Below are positions 1 through 9,892 of a stretch of 64,000 nucleotides of DNA, piece by piece; the first letter of the stretch is position 1, and each line of letters starts with the position of its first letter. Source of the DNA: Lanius collurio (lineage: Eukaryota; Chordata; Aves; Passeriformes; Laniidae); contig JACBWW010000016.1 of assembly GCA_020086605.1 (NCBI GenBank), positions 19,766,926 through 19,830,925 of the forward strand, written 5' to 3'. Both the position numbers and the translations under genes were made by a program. Below the pieces are notes generated by a model. That model was not told the origin of the DNA, ran no database searches, and saw only the letters and a program-made list of their open reading frames with translations.

Positions 1-117
1 GCCGATGTGATGCATATGGCCAAAATCAAATATAGCTAGTTTGGCTAGTCTACTTATTTGTTTACTTAAACTATGGGAAGAAGCATATTATTGTGTCATT
101 TTGTTGTGTGTGTATGT

Positions 118-147
118 GTATATATAATATAAATATATATATATATA
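118..147. repeat. TA-rich microsatellite
   Basis: Imperfect (TA)n tract in the probable 3' UTR. Slippage-prone and probably length-polymorphic. Confidence 0.8.
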
Positions 148-616
148 AAGTTATTTTTTCTTTTGGTTAATTTATTATAAGTTGTAACACTTTGCTAGTT
201 TTGTTTGTATATGTCTTAAAATGTTTTCTTATGATACTTAAGTGACAGAGGTATCAAGGTAACTTGTGTAGAAATATTGTTTGATATATTGTCATGTTTG
301 TTGTGAATATTTTTTCTTACTGCACAGTAGAAAAGAAAACAACTGGGTCTTTATTTTAATGTAATTCAGATTGGGGAAAACAGAGCTAAGGGAACAAAAT
401 GACTGAGGGGGTGCTCTCCCATGTCCAGTGCACTGATCATTTTAGTATGTTTGTGCTTTGTACGGTTATATATTTAAAACAAAAAAGGGTCATGCTCTTC
501 CCTGAGTACTAGAAACAGTTACTCGCTATGCATAATCTAGTTGATAGTTAAATTTGCTATTGCTTTTCTTGTCTTGTTATATAAAATCTTTTCAATACAA
601 GTTTAGTCTTAATGGT

Positions 617-622
617 AATAAA
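617..622 (+). terminator. Possible proximal polyadenylation signal AATAAA
   Basis: This is a canonical hexamer in AT-rich sequence, followed within 30 bases by TTATGGTTATTTATAACTTG, which is T-rich but not clearly GT-rich. If used, it would give a short 3' UTR form. It is weaker than the two downstream signals. Confidence 0.35.
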
Positions 623-1139
623 ACGTTATGGTTATTTATAACTTGTGCTTATTTTGTGCATTTTTTCCATGCTATACCCACTAACTGCATGTAGACTAAG
701 TATTGTTTTTTCACACTGAAGAGGCAAACTTTTGTAGTAGACAAATAACTAAAAGCAAAGGCTGCATCATAATTTTATCAGTTTTTTACTTTGACAATGT
801 TAGATTTTAGTTTAAAGGAACACTCATTCAATGTTCAGGGAAACCTTTATACATCATCTGCTATGAATGAGCGCAGTTTGCTGGGAAAGTTTTGATGCAT
901 TTGCTAAGCATTAGTGGGGAAGGCATGTCAGAATCTTTTCTCTACGATGTGTTTTACTATCTGAATAATAATAATAATTTAAAAAATCTTTCTTAGGACC
1001 AGGCAGTTGTATACTTTAGTTATAATGAATGACTTCATGTTAACCTTGCTAGTTTAGATCATTTCTGAGGGAAAGTATTGTAAATGTTTTTTTCATAACC
1101 TTGTTGTGTTTGAATTATTTGTACTTTAATTGTCCAGAC

Positions 1140-1145
1140 AATAAA
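1140..1145 (+). terminator. Polyadenylation signal AATAAA with GT-rich downstream element
   Basis: AATAAA is followed at once by GAAAGTGTGTAGAATGG, a GT-rich element at typical cleavage-factor spacing. This is a good candidate for an alternative 3' end of the gene to the left. Confidence 0.5.
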
Positions 1146-1857
1146 TGAAAGTGTGTAGAATGGCTATGGACTTTCCACCTTTTTAAGTGTGTTCAGATGT
1201 TTTAGTATTCCCAGCCGCACCTCAGCCGAGGTCGAGGTTTAGTCTCTGATTCCAGAAGCAAGGTCTTCAAGAGAGAAACGTTCTAGTCAAACCAGATTGA
1301 GCATATTCATGATTTGTTTTTCCTTCCGAAGGCCAGAAAGAAACGGCCGTTTAATTTAAGATGTTGAACACCAAATACCAAACTGTAACTTTCATTTATT
1401 TGAATGTGGAAGATGCTGAAGGGTTTCTACTATATACAGTATTTTTACACAATGAAAATATTAACTCAGTCAATATCAACACTTTAAAACATAGTGAGCA
1501 AATTTCAGTGATAATAACAGTTTTTAAGCCATCATTTAGTTTGACTTTTCTATGAATATGCTATGAATGTCATGCAATATGAAACTGTACATATTGTCTG
1601 ATGTACAACAGTATATATGATCACATTCCAAATTTGATTCTTTTCACCATGTGTTATAACTAGAGTTGATACTTCTTTCAGTTGACTTGTTTGAATCTCA
1701 TTAATACAAATATTCACTTCATGTTTATGTTCTGTAACATTCACTAATTGAGAATATGTACCTTGTAAAACTGCAGCATTGAATTTCGTAACTGAGATTA
1801 GGAAACTCTATCAGAGGGCTGTATGGACTGTGTTGTTCTTCAGCTCCTTCACCTATT

Positions 1858-1863
1858 AATAAA
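1858..1863 (+). terminator. Distal polyadenylation signal AATAAA with GT-rich downstream element
   Basis: The sequence TTAATAAACTCGTGTTTTTGTG joins the hexamer to a textbook GT/T-rich element about 5-15 bases downstream. It is the last strong signal before the sequence loses its UTR-like texture, so I use it as the likely distal end of the transcript. Confidence 0.5.
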
Positions 1864-2055
1864 CTCGTGTTTTTGTGAGATTAAGTTACCATGTTGGTTA
1901 TAATAATTAATTTCAAGCCACAGAATGAGTTTGTTCTTAAATTTACAGCTTGCTTAATTCATCTTTAAATCCACCTCACCATGCCATTGTAAAAATCAGA
2001 AGTGGTTAATTTGGTCTGTTTAAAGACTTGGCCCTGAAAAACACCATCCTTCCAT

Positions 2056-2106
2056 CTACCTATATATGTATATACACTTATATTGATTATATACATATAT
2101 ACACAC
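2056..2106. repeat. TA/CA-rich low-complexity tract
   Basis: Alternating TATATG/TATACA sequence ending in a short CACACA run. It lies just past the last polyadenylation signal. Simple repeat with no other signal. Confidence 0.7.
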
Positions 2107-3842
2107 ACTGAACAACATGCACCAGCCCATTAAAAAAAAATGCACTTTCCATTTAAGAAAGTGATATTTTATAACCAGCCTTATTTACTATGGTTCTGTC
2201 TGCTTTATAGCATTTGTTAGGGTTGTCACCTAATTTTTCTGCAGTCCTTTCTTCAGACACTAGTGAGACCAAAATCCCTGGATGGTCTGGATGTTCTTAA
2301 GACAGAATGCCACTGGCATTGGGGCCCCTTGTGCTTCAGGTTATCTCCCACTTAAAGGCTGGCTCCTTGTCTTTCCATAAGGTATCTGTTTCTTCATTCA
2401 GTAGCTTGGTGAGCTCCTGTGAGCTGATTCACACCAGTAACATGAGAGAAAGGGCTCTGCCAGCTTTAGGGATCTGGGATGCAAAGTTCAGTCCCACTTT
2501 TGAGAGTATCACAAATGGGAACAGGACGAAAGCAGTCACAGACAGGTTCCCTATGCTGATCCTATGGGAGCATTTTCAGAAAGCTTTACTGAATGAAATG
2601 CGGTTTCTGCCCAGCTGGGATCAGAACCACATTTCACTAACACACATTCAGAGTAATCAAGGTTTATATTTCCTTCTTGAAAGGGTAATCACTCTTTCTG
2701 CAATTAGTGAACCTGCTGCATAAATGGAAAATCACCTGGGGGAGGGTGTTTCAAGTGCATTCACTTTGTGTTCCACTTCAGTTTACCTTGGACACAGAGC
2801 TGGGCTTGGAACGCATGGAGAGGGAAGTGTGTGTTGGGAAATGATGGCTGGCAGATCCAAGAGAGTAATGAGCGACCCTTAAATTCACACTGGGGCCATT
2901 CTGCTTTCCTGGTGACCCTGAACTTGTAGCAGCCAAACACACAGGTACTCTGCTGCTCATTTCCAGTGGGAAAGGTGGGTAGAGGGGTCTGGGTGCACTG
3001 CAACGGGCTGAGGGTGCTGCCTGGGTACTTGAATCAGCCTCAGGATAACTGAGGGGAGGGGCACACCCAGAGCTGTCCCAGGGAAGCCTTTCTCCATCAC
3101 CAGAAGCCAGGCAAGGCTGTTACCTTGCCCATCTCACTTACATGGCTTCAGAAAGGTGAGGTAAAGCCAGGTCAGAGTGTGGCAACAGCAAAGGTTTGCT
3201 CCCTGCCCTGGAGATCTTGCAGACTGAGCTCCATGCACAGAAGTAATTCATTGTGCATACAGAGCAAAATGAAAGGAGATCAAATCCAGTGTAACTTCAC
3301 AAAAGCTCTGACATCTCAGGCTAGTACGGTATTTCTCTTCTAAAAATAACTGACTTCTTAAACCCAGGAGATGGGATGGAGGCAATCCAGCTGAGCCTCA
3401 GTAACTCATAAGGGGACAAATCACCTGGATACAAACAGGGACTGCTGCAGGAGGGAAACACAAGCACCAACCACATAGGGACACAAATCCTGTGGGATGC
3501 TGCACCTGGGCATTGCTGCAGTGCAGCCTCTGTCCCCATGCACAGGACAGTGCTTTCATCCCAGGTGCATTGGGGGTACCTTCAGCAGCCAGGGGAGTGG
3601 TGGTGCTGGTGCAAGAGGCACTTCAGAGACCTCTCCTAGAAACACTGTGTGCCACTGGTGTGCTCGAGAAATTCCAGTGGGATCACATGCAGTATGGCAC
3701 CAGGGTGATTGGGAGACAAGAAACTGCAGAGTCACCAAGCTTGAATTGTTTCTACCTCCCATAAACACAGAACCTGTGTTTTAAAAAGCCTGTTCCTGTA
3801 AATCTTCCAGAGCTGAGCATTGGAATGGGCTGTAAGAAGAAG

Positions 3843-3926
3843 AGTGCCCAAAAGGAGGGGTTGTACAAAGGCACCCTGATTTAAAGTGTCCAAAAAGAGG
3901 GGTCATACAAAGGCACCCTGATTTAA
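3843..3926. repeat. Two-copy tandem duplication, 42-base unit
   Basis: Copies at 3843-3884 and 3885-3926 are directly adjacent and the same length. I count four mismatches, all transitions, with an identical 17-base end (ACAAAGGCACCCTGATTTAA contains it). This is a local duplication, not part of a longer array. Confidence 0.9.
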
Positions 3927-6900
3927 CTCACCCACGGTTAAGAAATCAGACTGGTTCTTCCCGTTTAGCAATTTTCTGAAATGCTCTTTCTACTGACAGT
4001 AGAAATAACTGGGAAGATGGATACACACACAACAGCTGCTTTTCAGACACAGTTGGAAGTTCTGCTTGCCACACTCCTAAGGTAGCAGTGATATTTTTAA
4101 ACATCAATCCAGCATATTTTAAAATATTTCACCTTAAATTTCATTCAGATTTTAAGTGTTACAGGGCTGCAAATTATTTCTTGTGCAGCAGCAAAAAACA
4201 AAATCCTAAAACCTCTGTTCTATTCACTGCACAATAAACCTCCTGTCTCATCAGTGGGGTTTGGAGCTGCCAGCAAGCAAGACCCAGCTATGGCTGCTTA
4301 CAGGCAAACAATCCAAAGCAGGTTCACATTCTGTCTCCCAGAGAGCAAGGAAACCCCTGTGCTAAGTGGAGCATTCCTCTGCCAGCAAGCCCAGAAGCTT
4401 GTTTTGGTCACCAGAAACAAGTGTCTTGTCCCCATGGCACCAGCCTTGTGCTGCTGAGGCCCCCAGGCACTCGTCAGGTGTGACATCCTTGTCCTGCCAC
4501 TGGGTCATCCTTGGGGTGAGCCCAGCCTTGCTGCCGTGTCTGAAGGACAGGTGGGGCAGGGTTCACTCCTCTCTCAGTACACCCCATGGCACAGGTCCCC
4601 CACACTGGGGACTCTCCCTGCAGGCCATTGTCTTGCCTGGCCCACAACCCCCACTGTGTCAGTCCCTCACATAACCAAATTTCCTCAATTCCATTTCTGA
4701 TTAGCCAGCCAGTAGCCATCACTCAGGAGGAGGAGCAGGTGAACAACCACCTCTGGCCTTATTTTGTCCATCCTGAGCATCCACGTAACAACATAACCAT
4801 TCAGGCCCTGGGTTCCCCCCTTTCCAAGGCCGCCAGTGTCACCCTGTCCTGGACAAAGCCACATTTTCAGTGCCACCCACGGTTGCCAGAGCAGGCAGTG
4901 CCATGGGGCTGGTGAGGCTGGCAGTGCCTGACCTCCACTGAAATGCTCCCAAGTTCTCTTTCTCTTCCAAGACCCAGGCAGGAGCCTGAGATGCTGCACA
5001 GCCAGAGCACAGGTGTTTCATAATGGCACATGAGTTTATCAAATTAGAGGAAACAAAAATAAAAATCCCCTTAACTCTGGAAATGAACATAAGCAATGCC
5101 ATTGAAAGAGAAACCATTTACAAATAAACTCCTGCTAAAGGAAAAAAAAAACCCTGCCAAAGGAAAAGGGGTTCCATTTGGAGGCCTTGTCTGTGCTGGG
5201 GTGTCACTGTGTGTGTCACTGAGTGTGGCTGAACTGCCCCAGAAACCTTCTCATGGCAACATTGAGGCAACCTGACAGTCCCAAAATAGTAAATTTTATT
5301 TATTGACTTTTAAATACACACAGTGATTACCTTCTCAGTCTGAACATCAGGACTGACTAGAGTTGCCACAATCCATTTGTTTTAAAGCAGCACTTAGGCT
5401 TTTTTCCCATTTTGTTGGAATTGCACAGGTCCCAACAAAATGATATGCAAGAATTAGCTTTTTACGAACAATACAATTCTGATTTTAAATCAGCACATGA
5501 GACAATTAATTTTGTAGGATAAAGAATCTGTTGCAAATATACAGCAGTACACCCACACATCACCATCTGCTGTGGAGAATTAAATGTACAACTCACAAAT
5601 TAAATCCTGCAAAGTTGGTGCAAAAAGGTCCTTGCTTGAATTTAAACAAGGCTGTGGAAACCTGCAAACACATTGCAAAAGATCATGAAAACAATAACAA
5701 ATTTGTCCATCTGTGAGTCAGTTCTAGCAGGGTTGGGGTTTGGTCTTGTTTTGTTTTTTATGTTGGTGCATTTGCAATAACTGTTGCAGCTCACAATGCA
5801 AGTTGGGTAAACTGTATTTGAGCTCCCCTGGCCAGGAAAAGTCACTCTTGGAAGTGCTCCCTACAGGCTCCATAACTTTATCCCAGGTCTTCTATTCTTA
5901 CAGGGAGGAAAAACGAAACAAATCAGAAAAAAACAAATTCCTTTTTTTTTTTCATACTCCGTTTATTGAAGAAAAAATAATTGGCAAATCTGGCAATTGT
6001 TGTGGATGTTTTATTATTAGATTTATTAACAAACACTGTTCCACTGAAATGAGGAAAAATAAATATCAACAATTACTGCTGCCACAAAAAAAAAACCTCT
6101 GACAAGCACAAATATCTGCATCCCTTTGACTCCCCTGGAGCCAAGCCTTCATTCCCTGATTTTGTTCCCATGTTCTTCTAACACACTGCTCTTAATATTT
6201 TTCACACCTGGCAGTACCACCTGTCACATTTCCTGATCTGCACTGAGGAAATGGCTATGAAACCTTGGTCACCAAGGAAGGCAGTGAAGCCTCTGGACCT
6301 GAACACACCAGTAAAATAGAGGGTTGGGTGTGAGGAGGAGGCTGGAGCAGCCTTGAAGCCCAAACTCTTTGCTCCCCTGCCTTTTCCACGCTTGGCTTTG
6401 ACCCACAGGTCTGCTGGGCACTCGCTGGCAGCCATGGGCTCTAAATGAGCCTGGGATCTGCTTCTCACATTCTCAGCAGCTGTGCCCCCTCAAAAAAGTT
6501 GTCTTTTGCAGCATTAGATGACCAAAGCTATGCCAGTGATCTCTGAAATGCAGGTGCCCTTCTCTTTTCTTTATTAAGAGGATGCCAGGAAAACATACTG
6601 GCATTTTCCCTGATTACTGATTGATTGTATCAATGAAAGAGCTATAAACACGCTGTCTCAAAGCACACACTTAGGCCACCAACCCCACCAGCATTTGGAG
6701 TTCTACCAGCACGTCCTCAAACCATGGGGTAGGAAATGTAAGATACAGCATTCCCCTGCCACAGACAAAAATTGCTCTGGGTCGGTGTTCTCAGGAATTT
6801 TAGCAGCATTTTTTTTTTTTTGAAAATGAGAAGATTTCCTCAACCTGTTCTGAGATGCCTGCGCTGCTTTAACACGCACTTATCCTCTCACACACCTGGG

Positions 6901-6939
6901 AAGTGCTCTCAGTACACACACCCCGAGTATAATTTATGC

Positions 6940-7345
6940 TGAGGGGCTTGCTACATGTTTAACTCAGATAAAGTATATCCGTAATTAAGAAATGCAGCAT
7001 CAGAGGTACAACACGCCTGGAAATTTGCGGAAAGGATTCTATCAACGGAACGAATGCTGCTGAAGACTATTTAAAACCCCAACCTAATCAGAAAACTACG
7101 CCTCTCTATATATTTATATCAATATCACCAACCCTTTGACATCCCCAGCACTGCTAACACGCTGCCTGGAAGCCGACTTATCGCAGCTGCCTTGGGCACA
7201 CTCGCATGCATAAAAAATCAAGTGACTTGATTAATCAGTGGAAGTTGCTGAATCATGGGCTTGCAGCCGTGCCTGCATAGCCCTGGCTATTGATGGGAAA
7301 CTGGCAGCCTGGGATTGAGATTAATCCCTATCAGCTGGTCCACAG
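6940..7345. promoter_or_regulatory. Candidate conserved noncoding element / enhancer
   Basis: Unique sequence with unusual motif density. There is a homeodomain-type TAATTAAG at 6982-6989. A perfect 17-base palindrome AATCAAGTGACTTGATT at 7216-7232 contains back-to-back CAAGTG/CACTTG cores of the NKX2 type. GGGATTGAGATTAATCCC at 7311-7328 contains inverted GGATT/AATCC cores of the OTX/PITX type. Several CpGs survive in the block. No ORF or repeat explains it. The regulatory reading is inference from motifs; conservation cannot be tested here. Confidence 0.3.
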
Positions 7346-8389
7346 ACCTGTGTGGACCTTTGCCAGCATTTCTATGAGGAACAGAATCTTAAAAATTTCA
7401 GACCTGAAAAATAGCTGTGTCAAAGGGGTGGGAGCGTGTGTGTGAGAAGAGACTCCAACCACAAGTGTCAAAAGGGAAGTGGAGTTCAGAAGAAGAGAGG
7501 GGAAAGCTGTGGGCAAGAAAATCCTGACTAGACTTGGAAGCTGCCTCCAACAAGCACAGCCAGATGCAGCAGCTGCAGGTGTATCCCAGCTTGAGCAAGC
7601 CCTGTCTGAAATTCAGCAGCCCCACCAAGGGAAAAGCAGGAAGAAGTGAAGGATGTGGGATATGGGTGGGAATAGAAAGCAAAAGTAGCCAGGCTGTAGC
7701 ACCATGCAACCTCTTCTGGGTCTCCTGGGCATGAGCTACCTTGCCTTGGGTTTTCAGAAGTCAGAGAGACTGGGAAATATTTTTCTTTAACACATAAAGA
7801 GCAATTTGTCTAGAAGAAAAAAAAGATAAATGTCATGGGGATATGTTTTATTTGACACTCCCTGTGGAGGCTCCTTACAAGGCTTACCCTGCCCAGTGTC
7901 TTCCAAGCTTCACCTGCTCTCAGGAGGGCTGGAGGCTTTGGGAGAAGGAGCTGCCTTTCTGTGCCAGCCTGTGTCTGGGAAAAAGAAAAAAAAACCAAAC
8001 CTTGGAAACAATTCACTGAGCCCTACAGGGACCATGTGCAGCAGCCCTGCTGTCTGGCTGTGTGCCCCAGATGGGAATGGTGCTTTTTGTCGTGGAGTTC
8101 AAGCCCTCTAATCCAAACATGTTATCCTTTGGTTGGATCTTCAGGTGAGACAAACAGCCACTGCTCCTCTGAAGGACCCTGCCCCAGCTGCTTTCTGCTA
8201 GGAAATCAAGAAACTTTTTGTTTAAAGAAACACATTTGCCAGATCTTTACTGCCAGGCAGCTGGTCGAGGCTTTTGCTTTGCTTTTTCAGAGGGTGAGTT
8301 AAGTGTCCTTGAATGAGTGTCAGGAATAAAAGGAAAAAGGAGGGCAAGCACCCTTTGTGCCAAACCTCTTACGCTTCCTCCAGTGTGAC

Positions 8390-8535
8390 TCTGCTGCACT
8401 TGTGAATAATCATATTAACATATATTAAAGGCGTTGTGTGCCAGTAATGGAAGAGATTGTGAAACCACATTAGCTTATCTATTAGAATAGCCAAAGCAAT
8501 AATATCGTGTCAGCTAAATTAAAAAGAAGAGAGGA
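8390..8535. promoter_or_regulatory. Candidate conserved noncoding block
   Basis: AT-rich, non-repetitive sequence with TATTAACATATATTAAAG, a TTAGCTTATCTATTAGAATAG segment (GATA-type TTATCT) and AGCTAAATTA. The texture resembles deeply conserved elements in amniote gene deserts. There is no direct proof of conservation. Confidence 0.2.
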
Positions 8536-9269
8536 CACCAATCAGGTTGATCACTGCCTAAACCTAGTGTACCTTTGGCTACACACATAGATATTTCAGT
8601 ATGAACTGACTCTGTGTGTATTTTCAATATTAAGAGATAAAATACTGTTCTTTGCCACGTTATAAACTAACTTGGTGCAATGGAACAGATTTTAAAAGCT
8701 AAGTTAAAACCTCTTGAGAATAAGGGGTTTATAATGGAAATGCTGACAGCCTCTTAACTGGAGCACTGGGATCTCTGTTGCTATTATGACCAGATAAACC
8801 AACAAGGTAATTCAATGTAGTGTTCCAGCTCCAAGACACTAACACACTCCTTCTGGTCCCAGGTGCTGAGGGGAAGTTAAATATAAAACTTAATGAAACT
8901 GCAGTGACTGACTACGGGGCTGGCTGGTTGCCCCTGCACCAGGGAAAGGTGAATTTCCCTCCTGGGAAGGTGTCTGAAAGGCAGACAGTGACCGGCTGGT
9001 TCAAGTGCAAGCTCTGGCTAGAGCCTTCTAAACTTCTCAGAAGTCAAATGGCTTTCTAAAGTCTAATGGATGGCTCAAGGTGGAAAGCTGTGAATATCCA
9101 ACCCAGCCTCTGCACACACACCACACCAAGAATTGACCAGAAAGGCAGAGCAGGTCCCACACTCCCACACCTCCACCCAACAGTGCTGGGGCAGCATCTC
9201 TGCTCACAGGGGCTGGGGGACACACACCTGCCCTCCCTCCCTGCAAAACTGCCCCAGCTCAGCAGTTCC

Positions 9270-9892
9270 AATTGTTATAAATAAATAGTATTATTTATTT
9301 AAACAATAAAAGATAATTTATTATGTAAACAGTAACTAGAAAAACACTGGTAAGTGATTTTCAAAAAAAAAGTAGTAAACCGGGATCGCAGGGATAAAAG
9401 ACTCTTTAAGCCAATTTGGCTATGTGCCTGAGGGCAGAGATCCAGCAATGCTGGGGTTGCTTTAGCTAATCTAAAGCAAAAATCTTTAATAAGTCCCTAT
9501 TTAGAGATTTGGCCAGAAGTCCTCAGTGTTACACCTGACCCGCGGCTACTCCGAGGTGAAACGCAACCTCCCCTTTCCGAGCTGGCACTTTTAACCCCTC
9601 TGGTCCCTCCCGTGACCGCCCACAGTCCGGCCCCCAAGGTTCAGGATGATTGGCAAAGAGATTTGTGAAGTAATGTCCTTCTGCCAATGGCTCTCTTGCT
9701 GCTTGGGGACAGCTCCTGGGGGTGATGACCTCTGCCTCAAAGGTGGGAAAGTTCCTCATTAAAATTCCACTTGGCGTGGAGCCGAGTTACAGTCCGACGG
9801 TCATGGGATAAATATAGTCCTTTGCTTGCTTGTGGGGGGTTTGCTGCTGCTGCTTCTGAAACAGGGAATGCTTAGGAGAGTGTTATCAAACA
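9270..9892 (-). mobile_element. Possible solo LTR of an endogenous retrovirus, boundaries uncertain
   Basis: Read on the minus strand, the segment could begin TGTTTGATAACACTCTCC at 9892. It then shows a TATATTTAT box-like stretch, two CCAAT/ATTGG-type elements near 9650-9690, a TTAAAA box near 9591, a CpG-rich R-like block (about 9535-9640), and a polyadenylation-like ATTAAAGATTTTT near 9484. That order of U3, R and U5 features is typical of an LTR. The downstream end, target duplication and primer binding site were not found, so a CpG-rich unique regulatory block is an alternative. A 76-codon open frame crosses it but resembles no retroviral protein. Confidence 0.3.

Larger units (their letters stand above)
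1..1880 (+). other. Probable 3' untranslated region of a gene lying left of the window
   Basis: The stretch is strongly AT-rich, has no long ORF, and contains three AATAAA signals (617, 1140 and 1858). The last two are followed by GT-rich sequence, as expected at true vertebrate cleavage sites. Composition changes after about 1.9-2.3 kb to more mixed intergenic sequence. Inside are a TA-rich microsatellite near 118-147, an (AAT)n run at 964-978, and many T-rich stretches of the kind found in long regulated 3' UTRs. The coding exon is not in the window and I do not recognise the gene. The strand assignment rests only on the orientation of the signals. A 3' UTR of a long developmental-regulator gene would fit the desert that follows, but that is inference. 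Confidence 0.55.
1881..6939. other. Intergenic or intronic DNA, no gene seen
   Basis: No exon with domain content or convincing splice structure is visible. About 2.3-5.2 kb is richer in G+C than its surroundings, which explains the many overlapping ORFs of 60-140 codons on both strands; none has a recognisable motif. The only repeats noticed are the TA/CA tract near 2.08 kb, a 42-base tandem duplication at 3.84-3.93 kb and short A or T runs (near 5.14, 5.94 and 6.08 kb). Confidence 0.6.
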
